Positions 14,924 to 23,551 are shown, counted from the stretch's first letter. The stretch: 64,000 nucleotides of DNA from Lachnospiraceae bacterium UBA1729 (GCA_002315945.1 DCIJ01000078.1:1-64000); one strand, 5' to 3'. The notes: generated by a model from the letters alone, not told the origin. Program-made: numbers and translations.

Positions 14924-16699
14924 ATATATGGTGTATTGCTCATCGGTGACTTCATATAATGGGAGGAATATAGTTTCCCTATTGCCAGAGTATGCTCTGT
15001 AGCTTGACTGCTTCCATGGATAGGCCTCATAGGTATGCTCTACAAATGGGGTTAAGGCTTCATCAATTGACCTTCCTTCCAAAGAGAACTCTTTTCCTTC
15101 TTCTCCAACGGCCGCCAATGCGATTGGTCCGTCCAAAATTGCACATATACCCTTATTATCAGAAAGCGACTTGGTGGACAGGCTTGCCACAAAGCCGACA
15201 GCCAGATCTTTGTTCTCGAATTTTTCCTTTATCACGTAATAATCTGAGCTTACAGTATGCAGCACACCATCAATTAGTATTTTTCCATCTGACCAGGAAG
15301 GTATTCTGATTTGTAAGGTAATCTCTTCCTCGGAATTTACTTTTATTAAAAAATTCCATCTGGACTTAGCCCTGTGCCCATTTTCTTCTCCAAACAGTGC
15401 CCCCGAACAGTAGTCCATATTTACCTCAGTAGAGACTGACACCTTTTTCCCATTCATTTCAAAGGCAGCTGATGAGTTAATAAACTGATCAATTGACACC
15501 AGTTTTTTTTCTTCATCCTTATAATATATCAGTGATGGATAAATAGTCTGGGCCTGGACCATGGTACCATAGCAGCACCAGAAGGATCTTGTTCTGGTTC
15601 CCCATACCTTTCTGCTTCCAGGTCTCATTGGGAGAAAATATGTGGGCATTCCGGTAAATTTATTCTGCTGAACAAGGAAAGCATTATACAGCGTTCTTTC
15701 TATATAATCACTGTATTCCCGTTCGCCTGTAAAACGATACAGATACTCTGCCAGTCTGACCATGTTGTACATAGTACAAAACTCCTGAGTTCTGTCGCTC
15801 ATGGACTGATAGAACTGATGGGGTGGAATCCAGAATTCTCCGGCATTTTGTCCACCAGTCGCATAGGCTTCTCTATCATATACAGCCTGCTTCCAGAATT
15901 CTTTTGTGATTTCCAACCATCTAGTATCGTTAGTCACTTCATACATGCAGGCTGCCCCATGGGCTTCAGGAATTGATGCATTTGTATGATTATCAGTCAG
16001 GGCATCTTCCCCCTTTTCAAGAAGAGCAAAATCCTTGTATATGCTATAGGCGTTAGCCAGCTTCAGATATTTCGCATCCTTTGTAAGCCCGTACAATCTT
16101 GCCCAGATTTCCAGCATTCCTCCTGCTTCACCCTTGACAACAACCCCTGGCTTGTCAGCAAGACTGTCAACCCAGTCAATATACCAGTCAGCCGCATTAT
16201 TTAAAATCTCCAGCGCCACTTCATAGCCTGTCCACTCATAGGTATCCAGCAGCCCCATCAGCGTCTTGTGCAGGGTATACTGGGGCGACCAGATGTAATC
16301 ACCGTTTTCAAGACGTCTGAAATATTTTTCTGGAATTGAACCAATCCATTTGCCACCATTATTTTCCTGACATATTTTTAACTCATCAACAATGGTAAAA
16401 AGCTTGGCCTCCAGCTCCCTATCTTTGTTAGAAGCAGACAGATGAGCAGCCGCTGACATCCAGTGCCCCAGAAAATGTCCCCTCAGCTGGCAGGTTGGAG
16501 ATTCCCAGCCCCAATGGACATAGGCATCCTCCGGATCCCCGATAAACTGCAGATTTGGAAGCATAATGCCTGCCTCCAGATAGAAATTTTGCAAAAGGGC
16601 TCTGTTATCCAGTTCCATTAGATAGTCCCTGTTTATTGCTTCTCTTTCTTTGAACAAACCGTTGGTTAATCTTACTTCTGAAATTTTTAGTGCCTCCAT
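14891..16699 (-). CDS. Beta-L-arabinofuranosidase-like glycoside hydrolase (GH127/DUF1680 type)
   Basis: About 600 residues with no signal peptide, so probably cytoplasmic processing of imported arabino-oligosaccharides. The (alpha/alpha)6-barrel family uses a zinc-cysteine active site: E306-x-C308 (TQEFCTMYN) and the CC pair C375/C376 (FWCCYGTM) are all present, matching the GH127 Glu/Cys set. HFLGHWMSAAAHLSA near residue 80 also fits. The ATG at 16699 follows GAGGAGG; a further upstream ATG at 16729 is less likely. Divergent from the AraC regulator at 16930. Its last eight or so residues (GEPGGRG end) are encoded by a REP unit that replaced or extended the original terminus. Confidence 0.9.
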   Translation of the reverse strand: MEALKISEVRLTNGLFKEREAINRDYLMELDNRALLQNFYLEAGIMLPNLQFIGDPEDAYVHWGWESPTCQLRGHFLGHWMSAAAHLSASNKDRELEAKLFTIVDELKICQENNGGKWIGSIPEKYFRRLENGDYIWSPQYTLHKTLMGLLDTYEWTGYEVALEILNNAADWYIDWVDSLADKPGVVVKGEAGGMLEIWARLYGLTKDAKYLKLANAYSIYKDFALLEKGEDALTDNHTNASIPEAHGAACMYEVTNDTRWLEITKEFWKQAVYDREAYATGGQNAGEFWIPPHQFYQSMSDRTQEFCTMYNMVRLAEYLYRFTGEREYSDYIERTLYNAFLVQQNKFTGMPTYFLPMRPGSRKVWGTRTRSFWCCYGTMVQAQTIYPSLIYYKDEEKKLVSIDQFINSSAAFEMNGKKVSVSTEVNMDYCSGALFGEENGHRAKSRWNFLIKVNSEEEITLQIRIPSWSDGKILIDGVLHTVSSDYYVIKEKFENKDLAVGFVASLSTKSLSDNKGICAILDGPIALAAVGEEGKEFSLEGRSIDEALTPFVEHTYEAYPWKQSSYRAYSGNRETIFLPLYEVTDEQYTIYVNQGEPGGRG

Positions 16700-16764
16700 A
16701 TTTTTCCTCCTCATGGTTTCTATCAACAAATACTTTTTAATTTTTGAAAAAAATAGTAATTTTT

Positions 16765-16780
16765 ATATTACATGTAATAT
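16765..16780. promoter_or_regulatory. Perfect 16-bp palindrome between GH127 and AraC genes
   Basis: ATATTACATGTAATAT lies in the 230-bp divergent, very AT-rich intergenic region, 66 bp upstream of the GH127 start. It is a candidate operator for either promoter; no binding data can be inferred from sequence alone. Confidence 0.45.
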
Positions 16781-16929
16781 AATCTAATAATAGCCTGTAA
16801 AAAATGGCATTTTTTAATTATTATATGTAAAAAAGTCGTCTGAACTAAATACTATGCGTTAAATATGCGTATTGAAAATATATTCTAAAAAAAGTTCTAA
16901 ATTTGAGTGATAATTTGGAGGATATTATT

Positions 16930-17742
16930 GTGAATGAAATTGTTCTCACCGATCTGGATGGGGTTTTTGTGGAACAGATAGATCTGCTTACCGCCAATGT
17001 CCCCTTTTTTCATGTGGACAGAATTGCCAAAACCAATGTACTAATCTATGTGTTGTCCGGGTGCATATATGTAACCGAGGAAGGAACTGACTATGCCATT
17101 AATCCTGGAGAAATGATTTTTTTAAAAAAGGGTACTCATCAATACGGTCACCGTCTTATCAAAGCGGAGACCTCCTGGATATATGTGCACTTTCAAATTA
17201 ATCAGATGGGAAATAGTGAAGCTTTCTCTGATACTTCTATTCAAAAGATTGTATTGCCCAAGAACATCAAGGAACTGGATAAAACAGAGTTTCCTAAGGA
17301 GCTTAAGAATATTCTCAGGATTTCCAGTACCTCTAAGAAAATGAAGAACAGTCGTGTATCAACAGCTTTTCACAGATTTTTATTAAATGTATATGATCAA
17401 AATGACACCGCTGCCAAGGATGGAATCACTGATCGTATTCTTAATTTTTTACAGGAACACATCCATGAAGACCTGTCTGCAGGCGATTTGGAAGATCATC
17501 TGCATCTGACATATAAATATCTTGTAAGAGTTTTTAAGAAGGATATCGGAATGGGGATAATGAAGTATCATAATATGCAAAGAATATATGCTGCCGCCAG
17601 TGAACTTCGTTCAACCAGCAAATCTATATCTGAGGTCAGTGGGGAATTCGGCTTTGGCGACCCCCTGTATTTCAGCAAATGCTTCAAAAAACAGATGGCG
17701 ATGTCCCCCAGAGAATATAGAAAAATTCAGTCGATATTTTGA
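16930..17742 (+). CDS. AraC-family transcriptional regulator
   Basis: N-terminal cupin-like sugar-sensing domain (INPGEMIFLKKGTHQYGHRL near residue 60) and a C-terminal double helix-turn-helix (residues about 170-270; SISEVSGEFGFGDPLYFSKCFKKQMAMSPREYRK is the diagnostic tail). I choose the GTG at 16930 because TTTGGAGG stands 8 nt upstream; a TTG nine codons earlier is open but lacks a site. It is divergent from the GH127 gene and probably activates it in response to an arabinose-containing sugar. The stop TGA (17740-17742) is the first triplet of a REP unit. Confidence 0.9.
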   Translation: MNEIVLTDLDGVFVEQIDLLTANVPFFHVDRIAKTNVLIYVLSGCIYVTEEGTDYAINPGEMIFLKKGTHQYGHRLIKAETSWIYVHFQINQMGNSEAFSDTSIQKIVLPKNIKELDKTEFPKELKNILRISSTSKKMKNSRVSTAFHRFLLNVYDQNDTAAKDGITDRILNFLQEHIHEDLSAGDLEDHLHLTYKYLVRVFKKDIGMGIMKYHNMQRIYAAASELRSTSKSISEVSGEFGFGDPLYFSKCFKKQMAMSPREYRKIQSIF

Positions 17743-17864
17743 ACCAGGGGGACGGGGTTCTAGGGTCATTTTTGTGAGCTAGGGGGACGGGGTTGGGGGT
17801 TCATTTTTTGAAAAATGAACCCCCAACCCCGTCCCCCTAGCTCACCCTAGCTCACCCTAGCTCA
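17740..17864. repeat. REP-like array with a 35-bp perfect hairpin
   Basis: Units at 17740-17768, 17775-17803 and 17816-17844, then two extra CCCTAGCTCA partial copies to 17864. Bases 17774-17808 and 17811-17845 form a perfect 35-bp inverted repeat around a 2-nt loop, built from two oppositely oriented units. It lies between two convergent genes and would act as a strong hairpin in either transcript. Confidence 0.93.
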
Positions 17865-17871
17865 CTTTTGC

Positions 17872-18801
17872 TTATTCCTCTTCCAGCATTTTTATTACTG
17901 CAGTGTTAGCATAGGTAATCGGTGCATTATGAATAAAGAAAATGGTTCCATTTAACGGAGAATAAAGCGTCTCCAGGATTGTTCCCTCATAGGGATTGAT
18001 GATATGGGCCAGAGGTGTTCCGGCTTCAACCTTGTCCCCTGCCTTGACTAACGCATCAAAAAATCCAGATTTTTCCGTTTTCACTGAAATAAATTCTGCG
18101 TCATCAATAATTCTGATCTTTTTAGCTCCAATGGCACTGTATTTTATTACTCCATTGTTGGCCAGGAAATTCATTACCGACAGTACCGCCTGTCCGGCAC
18201 CGGTATTACTGATACGTTCAGTTGTATTTGTATACAGAGAAAAAGCAATTGTATCCCAAACCTGCCAGTTGTAGTTAAGGGTCGCTGTATCATATGGTCT
18301 TACATTTCTCTCAACAATGTATTTCAGGCCAAATTTTTTAGCCTCCTCCTGTGTGGAGAACCCTTCCTTCATGTATCTGACATGGGGGACAAAATCACCT
18401 GGCATATAAAAGGAAGTAAACTGGATTCCATATTTGTAATCCTTGATTTCATTAAATACGCCATCCGCAATACGCTGTGTGGTTTCCCCCAGATTGTATC
18501 CTGGAAACATTCTGTTAATATCAGTATTGTCTGTAGACCAGAAACGTTTTTGAATATTAACTGAATATGGATTAATTGATGGAATAATCAGAATTTTATT
18601 GCCTTCAATAATTCTGTTTTCTTCCTCAAGCTGCTTCATTTTTTTTATAAGCTGGGAGCAGCAGTAAATCTGCTGTATCTCATTTCCTCTTGAATTTCCA
18701 ACAATACAGACAGTTTTTTCACCCTCGCCAAATTCATATCCGGTCACTCTGAAATCATCCCGGTACATTCCCTTTATCTCAAAGAGGACTCTCTTATTCA
18801 T
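17872..18801 (-). CDS. M14 AstE/aspartoacylase-like protein, likely inactive
   Basis: 309 residues, same fold and layout as its neighbour at 18794-19747: N-terminal carboxypeptidase-like domain and C-terminal beta domain (GDKVEAGTPLAHIINPYEGTIL). The zinc-binding HGDE of the family is replaced by SRGNE (R38, with E41 kept), and the second histidine (DIHAS in the neighbour) is replaced in the QFTSF region. Both zinc histidines are therefore missing, and I expect no metallopeptidase activity. It may bind the same ligand or regulate its partner. It overlaps the upstream gene by 8 bp, so the two are coupled and possibly form a heteromer. It ends TAA, 7 bp short of a REP array. Confidence 0.8.
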   Translation of the reverse strand: MNKRVLFEIKGMYRDDFRVTGYEFGEGEKTVCIVGNSRGNEIQQIYCCSQLIKKMKQLEEENRIIEGNKILIIPSINPYSVNIQKRFWSTDNTDINRMFPGYNLGETTQRIADGVFNEIKDYKYGIQFTSFYMPGDFVPHVRYMKEGFSTQEEAKKFGLKYIVERNVRPYDTATLNYNWQVWDTIAFSLYTNTTERISNTGAGQAVLSVMNFLANNGVIKYSAIGAKKIRIIDDAEFISVKTEKSGFFDALVKAGDKVEAGTPLAHIINPYEGTILETLYSPLNGTIFFIHNAPITYANTAVIKMLEEE

Positions 18802-19747
18802 ACTTGCAGACCTCCTCTTTTAATATGCGTCCCATTAATGAGCCTTCATCAACTATAGGAAAATCTCTTATGGTAAATAACATGCCAGCCTGTGGCGCCC
18901 TGACTTCATCAAGTACCGTTCCGCACAGAGGATCAACAATCTTTCCAATCAGTTCGCCCTCCTTGAGTCTGGCTCCATGACTAACCTCTGGGACAAACAG
19001 ACCACTGGCAGTAGCATTCAGATAACTTACATCATCACCGTCCTGGGATATCATTGGTTCCCTGACCACCACCGGGTCACCACTCCATATCCCAAGCTCC
19101 CTCATCAGGTTAAATATGCCCTCCACCATCTGGTTTCCGTATGCTTTGGTAATTCTCATTCCAACACCCATCTCTACCACCAGAACAGGAGTCCCAATAC
19201 TGTTTAAGCTGTGGGCAAATGTAGATTCCAAAACCGTGCTGGCACCATGAACCCAAATAAAATCAACATTGGCGCATTTTGCCAGGGGAACAAGAAAATC
19301 CTTATGGAGTTCATTTATTCTGATTTGAGGTATCTCAGTCAGATAAATATTGCTGGCATGAATATCTACAACACAATCAGAGCCAGCCACATCCTTAACA
19401 ATTCCAGCAGCCAGATATTCTGTCATATTTCCTTCAATATCACCAGGGAATAGCCTGTTCATGTCCAGATCAAATGCCGGAATTCCTCTTGTGATGGAAT
19501 CAATTCCCAATGGATTCATAGCTGGATATATATCAACAATTCCTGTAAGCTTATCTTTTTCCATTGCAATACGTCTTTGAAGTTCATAACAGACGTACTG
19601 TCCCTCCAGCTCATCACCATGTATTCCTGTAACTATACTGATTCGTTTCAAATGAGCTTCTTTTTTTCCATCAGGAATAATTCGGTTCTTTTTTATCATA
19701 AGTTTCTCATCAATAGGCAATCCTACCGATGCAACAACTTCAACCAT
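18794..19747 (-). CDS. M14 AstE/aspartoacylase-like zinc hydrolase
   Basis: 317 residues. Zinc ligands H43 and E46 in TGIHGDELEG and H130 in VVDIHASN are present, with the substrate arginines in DLDMNRLFPG near residue 95. This family removes acyl or aminoacyl groups from amino acids or hydrolyses short amides. The C-terminal beta domain carries GELIGKIVDPLCGTVL. It is followed with an 8-bp overlap by its degenerate paralogue, and preceded by transglutaminase, alpha-E and ATP-grasp genes on the same strand. The set suggests that it trims or releases a product made by the ATP-grasp enzyme (inference). Confidence 0.87.
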   Translation of the reverse strand: MVEVVASVGLPIDEKLMIKKNRIIPDGKKEAHLKRISIVTGIHGDELEGQYVCYELQRRIAMEKDKLTGIVDIYPAMNPLGIDSITRGIPAFDLDMNRLFPGDIEGNMTEYLAAGIVKDVAGSDCVVDIHASNIYLTEIPQIRINELHKDFLVPLAKCANVDFIWVHGASTVLESTFAHSLNSIGTPVLVVEMGVGMRITKAYGNQMVEGIFNLMRELGIWSGDPVVVREPMISQDGDDVSYLNATASGLFVPEVSHGARLKEGELIGKIVDPLCGTVLDEVRAPQAGMLFTIRDFPIVDEGSLMGRILKEEVCKYE

Positions 19748-19760
19748 GCTGTTCTCCCAA

Positions 19761-19788
19761 AATGAGCCTGGTCATACGCAGGCTCATT
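19761..19788. terminator. Hairpin between transglutaminase and M14 genes
   Basis: AATGAGCCTG pairs with CAGGCTCATT around an 8-nt loop. The minus-strand copy is followed by only four T and then the M14 gene ribosome site, so it may partly terminate or regulate the M14 pair; the plus-strand side is U-rich. Confidence 0.55.
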
Positions 19789-19808
19789 AATTTTTCATTA
19801 TTTTAATT

Positions 19809-20603
19809 TTAATAGTATTTTTCTACAGACACCTGCACTGCCTGTGTCTGAATTCCGCCGCCCCACATGACGCCTCTGTTAATTGCGCAGTCAACAGCAT
19901 CCCTGCCGACTCCCAGCTTGATATATTCATCTGTGATTTCACAGTTATGTGTGGGATCAAATGCGATAAAAATGTCATTGCAGGCAGCCTCTACCCAGGA
20001 GTGACTTTTGCCCTCACCCACAATCAGTCCACAGGTATACCTTGCCGGTATCCCAAATATTCGTAGCAGACAGATAAAAATGTGGGAAAAATCCTGGCAG
20101 ACACCTTTTCCTTCGGAAAAACTCTCTTCAGAAGTGGTCTCAACCTGTGTGCTTCCCTGCTCATAGATCATTTTTTCATGAAGCCTGTCCATGATACAGA
20201 TACATTTTTCTCTGGTGCTGGCGCATCTGTCAATTTCAGCTCTTATTTCATTAGAAAAGCTGATAATATTATCTCCCGGGATACATTTTCCATGGGGATA
20301 TTTGTACATTCCCAAGGTGCTATTTTGTACTCCTCCAATGGTACACAGAGGACGCGTTTCCACCAGACCTTTGATTGTAAACAGATATTCAGAATGAGGT
20401 TCAATAATACGGCCAATAATCTGCTTATTTCCGAATGAATCCATCCCCTCTGAATAGGTTGCCTGGGGAGACATGTTAATGTCATAGGAAATACTAATCT
20501 GTCTGAAATCATTAGCTGGAATCGGCTTCAGAGTAAAGTAACAGGTATCCACTTTTTCCGAATAGCTGATTTTCATCTTATATTGATAGTTTAAAAAAGC
20601 CAT
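19809..20603 (-). CDS. Transglutaminase-like cysteine protease (ATP-grasp/alpha-E associated)
   Basis: 264 residues. Catalytic triad C169 (GKGVCQDFSH), H201 (GKSHSWVEA) and D216 (FDPTHN). An N-terminal beta domain of about 130 residues precedes the catalytic domain, as in bacterial transglutaminases linked with COG2307/COG2308 genes. No signal peptide. These proteins are predicted to cleave or transfer peptide bonds. It lies 17 bp after the alpha-E gene, in the same operon. Confidence 0.9.
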   Translation of the reverse strand: MAFLNYQYKMKISYSEKVDTCYFTLKPIPANDFRQISISYDINMSPQATYSEGMDSFGNKQIIGRIIEPHSEYLFTIKGLVETRPLCTIGGVQNSTLGMYKYPHGKCIPGDNIISFSNEIRAEIDRCASTREKCICIMDRLHEKMIYEQGSTQVETTSEESFSEGKGVCQDFSHIFICLLRIFGIPARYTCGLIVGEGKSHSWVEAACNDIFIAFDPTHNCEITDEYIKLGVGRDAVDCAINRGVMWGGGIQTQAVQVSVEKYY

Positions 20604-20620
20604 ATTTTTCTATATTATCT

Positions 20621-21286
20621 CTAAGCGATAATTGCCTCCACACTATATATTACCTTTGAGTAATCAATATCAGCCTCATTTATCAGAGTGCTTACCCTGC
20701 TTAAGGCTGCCTCATTGTATTTAATTCCGCTTCGTAATACTCTGGGGATCATTCGTTTTACTTCCCGCTCAATATCCTTGCGATCAATTTTCAGTCTGGC
20801 ATATAAATCGATTCGTTCAATACGCTTTCCGGCTTTTATAATATTTCTAATCTGCTCAGCATCTATCTGATCGTCAACACTGCCCCAGAATGACAGAATA
20901 TCATCTGTAATCTGCTGCAGTTCAATAAGGGGCGAATCACTTCTGGCAGCATTGTTCATTGCATAAATAGCCATCTGAATATATGAAAGGGCATCTGACC
21001 CTATTGTTTCCCTCAGCACAATAGCATTGTCATAGGCTCTGTTCAGGTTGCTGATGATGGAATCCATTATTGTTTCATCAAAAGGATATCTATTAAGAAA
21101 ATCCTCCTGGGATTTGTATATGTCAGGAATATCCAGTGATTTACAGTAATTTGTATAAATATCACTGCTGTCATCAATCATGATGTCATAGCTTTTTGCA
21201 AATAGTTTTAAGGTTGAATACACACGTTCCGTATACCGGCCAAGCCAATAGAGGTGATCAACCTGTTCTACTGAGATAATACCCAT
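20621..21286 (-). CDS. Alpha-E domain protein (COG2307 type)
   Basis: 221-residue all-helical protein beginning MGIISVEQVDHLYWLGRYTERVYSTLKL, the standard alpha-E opening (VxxLYWLGRYxER). Function is unknown; the family is found almost only beside circularly permuted ATP-grasp and transglutaminase genes and is predicted to help peptide synthesis or modification. It is shorter than the usual form of about 300 residues. Its start overlaps the end of the ATP-grasp gene by 19 bp. Confidence 0.88.
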   Translation of the reverse strand: MGIISVEQVDHLYWLGRYTERVYSTLKLFAKSYDIMIDDSSDIYTNYCKSLDIPDIYKSQEDFLNRYPFDETIMDSIISNLNRAYDNAIVLRETIGSDALSYIQMAIYAMNNAARSDSPLIELQQITDDILSFWGSVDDQIDAEQIRNIIKAGKRIERIDLYARLKIDRKDIEREVKRMIPRVLRSGIKYNEAALSRVSTLINEADIDYSKVIYSVEAIIA

Positions 21287-22593
21287 GTGTCTTTAAATCC
21301 TCCTCCCTGTGATGAATTAACAATATATGAATCCGGATTTCTGGAAAATCTTGTGAGTCCGCTTGCCCACACAAGCGGCTCCTCTGCCATAAGAACAAAG
21401 GCTCGCAAATCTGCTTTTCTTGGAACGACTTCACCCTCATCCACAATGTCCAAATCCTGAAAATCAATAACTTCCTGGGCAATGAACCTCCTTGGTTCTG
21501 CTTTCAGTAGTTCAATAAAGTCCTCCTTCTGCTTGGCTGTCATGGTATTGCCAAAGACAACTCCATATCCTCCCGCTTCTGCCACATCTTTTAAAACCAG
21601 ATCATCAAAGTGCTTCAGCACATAATCCATGTCTTCCTCATAAAAAGGAAGATACGTGGGAGCATTTTTCAAAACAGGTTCCTCTTTCAGATAGTATTTA
21701 ATCATTTTGGGAACGAAGTAATATATGCCTTTATCATCTGCAACTCCATTGCCTGGTGCATTAATTAAAGCCACATTACCTTTTCTAAATACATCATAGA
21801 TATGCGGAATTCCGATGAGAGATTCCGGATTGAAATTCATTGGATCCAGGTATTCATCAGAGATACGTCTGTAAACCACTCCTACCCTTTCTTTGACACC
21901 ACTGGCACTTACATAGTACAAAATGTCATTTTCCACAAAGAGTTCTGACCCGGTTACAAGATGGGCCCTGGTCTGTTCGGCCAGGTAGGAATGTTCAAAA
22001 TATGCCGCATTATATCTGCCCGGAGTCAGAATAACCGTATGGCCTCCTGGGTTTACATAATCCATTGTTTTTCTTAATAATTCAGCATAGTTCCTGTTAT
22101 CAGCAAGTTTTACATTATGAAAGGTTTCCGGGGAGCTCTTTCTGCAAAGATCCCTTGCTATCATGGGATAGGATGCTCCCGAAGGAACACGCAGATTATC
22201 CTCTAAAATGTACCACTCATTATCTTTTCCCTTTACCAGGTCTATTCCCGAAATATGGGAATATATCCCCTTGGGAGGCATGACCCCTTCACACTCAGCC
22301 ATATAGCCTGATGATGCAAAAATAAAGTCTTCAGGTACGACACCATCCTTCACAATTTTTTTATCAGAATAGATATCTTTTAGAAAAAGATTAAGCGCTT
22401 TAACCCTTTGCTTAAGGCCTCTTTCCAGCATTTCAAATTCATCATGTTCAATGATTCTGGGAATTGCGTCGAATGGAAATAGCTGCTCTTTAAAAGTATT
22501 GTTTTTATAAATTCCAAACTTTACTCCATAACGGGCTAACAAACTATTAATCTTCTGGGTATGCACTACCAGTGCCTGCTCGTGTTTCTTCAT
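21268..22593 (-). CDS. Circularly permuted ATP-grasp protein (COG2308 type)
   Basis: 441 residues. Motifs of the circularly permuted type-2 ATP-grasp family are visible: SGYMAECEGVMPPKGIYSHISGIDLVKG, LEDNLRVPSGASYPMIARDL, VILTPGRYNAAYFEHSYLA, VVYRRISDEYLDP, LINAPGNGVADDKGIYYFVP, and VLKDVAEAGGYGVVFG for ATP binding. The family is predicted to ligate amino acids or peptides through acyl-phosphates. First gene of the ATP-grasp/alpha-E/transglutaminase/M14/M14 run. CTGGAGGA precedes the ATG. A promoter and a strong hairpin with eight T lie in its short leader, suggesting conditional read-through. Confidence 0.9.
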   Translation of the reverse strand: MKKHEQALVVHTQKINSLLARYGVKFGIYKNNTFKEQLFPFDAIPRIIEHDEFEMLERGLKQRVKALNLFLKDIYSDKKIVKDGVVPEDFIFASSGYMAECEGVMPPKGIYSHISGIDLVKGKDNEWYILEDNLRVPSGASYPMIARDLCRKSSPETFHNVKLADNRNYAELLRKTMDYVNPGGHTVILTPGRYNAAYFEHSYLAEQTRAHLVTGSELFVENDILYYVSASGVKERVGVVYRRISDEYLDPMNFNPESLIGIPHIYDVFRKGNVALINAPGNGVADDKGIYYFVPKMIKYYLKEEPVLKNAPTYLPFYEEDMDYVLKHFDDLVLKDVAEAGGYGVVFGNTMTAKQKEDFIELLKAEPRRFIAQEVIDFQDLDIVDEGEVVPRKADLRAFVLMAEEPLVWASGLTRFSRNPDSYIVNSSQGGGFKDTWVLSQ

Positions 22594-22622
22594 TTTGTTG
22601 GTCCTCCAGCTTGGCGCATAGC

Positions 22623-22703
22623 CATATGGTAAAAAAAAGGGCGCTCATGTATTTCTACATAAGCGCCCTTGCTCTCATAATTTAAAAGTAAAATTACCAT
22701 ATG
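22623..22703 (-). promoter_or_regulatory. Leader terminator bracketed by 10-bp inverted repeats
   Basis: CATATGGTAA (22623-22632) and TTACCATATG (22694-22703) flank an 81-bp block. Inside, on the minus strand, GGGCGCTTATGTA-GAAA-TACATGAGCGCCC is followed by eight T, a near-ideal terminator ending 30 nt before the ATP-grasp ribosome site. A minus-strand promoter overlaps the outer repeat: TTGACA (22719-22714), 17 bp, TAATTT (22696-22691). Promoter, terminator and gene in this order fit attenuation of the ATP-grasp operon, or termination of the DUF1836 transcript. Confidence 0.7.
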
Positions 22704-22923
22704 TGCATAATATTGTCAATATCTGTTAAATCTCCGGGCCTGTTATCCACTAGGCCTCCAGCTCTGCCATCCTGGAGAAAAACAGCTTCAGTCTTTTACT
22801 CAGCATACTTGCCAATGCACATAATTACAAAAAACCACTGCAGCGTAAAATGCATGGTATACAGGGGAAGAGGAATATCAAATTTTAAAACAAGGATACT
22901 TTTTGTTACTAATATGGCTAATC
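22704..22923. other. Gap between DUF1836 and ATP-grasp leader
   Basis: No convincing gene. On the minus strand a frame without stops runs from just inside the DUF1836 end to a stop at 22796, reading as a hydrophobic segment (core LQWFFVIMCIGKYAE). Its only ATG (22855) has no ribosome site and gives 19 residues. It could be the worn end of a lost membrane protein. Confidence 0.3.
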
Positions 22924-23436
22924 CTATGGAAGCAACGAATTTTCAAAGCAGCAATTCAGGTAAATTATATGAGATACAGCTATTACAACACTTCTTAACA
23001 CTTTTTTTTCATAAGGCATATCCCCTGAGACTGTCTCTTTATCATCCAGTTTTTCAAAGGTCATTCTTATTCTGTACTCCAATTCATGGCAAAAATAATT
23101 ATAGGCAATCTCTAATGAATAAGTTGACTTCTGCAAATCAAATAATTTTGCTATATTTTCCATGCTCAGCACCTGCTTAGCCACAACAATAAAAATAAGA
23201 TAAGCAATCTGTTCTGCGTGGTACTGCTTATTAACAGGTCTGTCAATATACCCCTTTTTTACATAATTACTCAGCATGGATGGAGTTATTGACAGGTTAA
23301 AGGGTCCAAGCACTTCATTAATGTACTTAACAACCTGCTCCAGGTATAGTCCCACATTAGGTATCACCTTATACCGAGGCATTTTATGATGTGAAACATA
23401 TTCAATTAGCCCGCTCGCGCTGTTTGTATTATCCAT
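22924..23436 (-). CDS. DUF1836 family protein
   Basis: About 170 residues matching the DUF1836 layout: a MerR-like N-terminal helical part (ITPSMLSNYVKKGYID, about residues 55-70, then YHAEQIAYLIFIVVAKQVLSMENIAKLF), probably DNA-binding, and a helical C-terminus. I place the start at the ATG at 23436 (MDNTNSAS); a longer form from 23475 is open but has no ribosome site. It is divergent from the DegV gene, whose strong promoter lies in the shared 250-bp region. Confidence 0.75.
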   Translation of the reverse strand: MDNTNSASGLIEYVSHHKMPRYKVIPNVGLYLEQVVKYINEVLGPFNLSITPSMLSNYVKKGYIDRPVNKQYHAEQIAYLIFIVVAKQVLSMENIAKLFDLQKSTYSLEIAYNYFCHELEYRIRMTFEKLDDKETVSGDMPYEKKVLRSVVIAVSHIIYLNCCFENSLLP

Positions 23437-23523
23437 ATTTTCTATCCGTCCCCCTGATTTTTCAGATACTACCATATAATTATAAATTTTAAATAAAAAA
23501 ACTTCAATATCCGAAAAGCGGAC

Positions 23524-23551
23524 TTGACACAGGTGTTTCGCGTTCTATAAT
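23524..23551 (+). promoter_or_regulatory. Sigma-A-type promoter for degV
   Basis: TTGACA at 23524-23529, a 16-bp spacer and TATAAT at 23546-23551, both perfect consensus hexamers. It lies 137 bp upstream of the DegV start and before a tandem repeat. Confidence 0.75.

Noticed and set aside
22796..22855. 19-residue hydrophobic frame upstream of the ATP-grasp leader
   Set aside because: No ribosome site and very short; noted only as a possible gene relic.
22701..23180. Plus-strand 159-residue open frame
   Set aside because: Antisense to DUF1836 and its gap, with no ribosome site and unlike any family.
23440..23460. CCGTCCCCCTGA in front of DUF1836 resembling the REP core
   Set aside because: Lacks the TGAACC/GGTTCA ends and palindromic arms, so it is probably chance.
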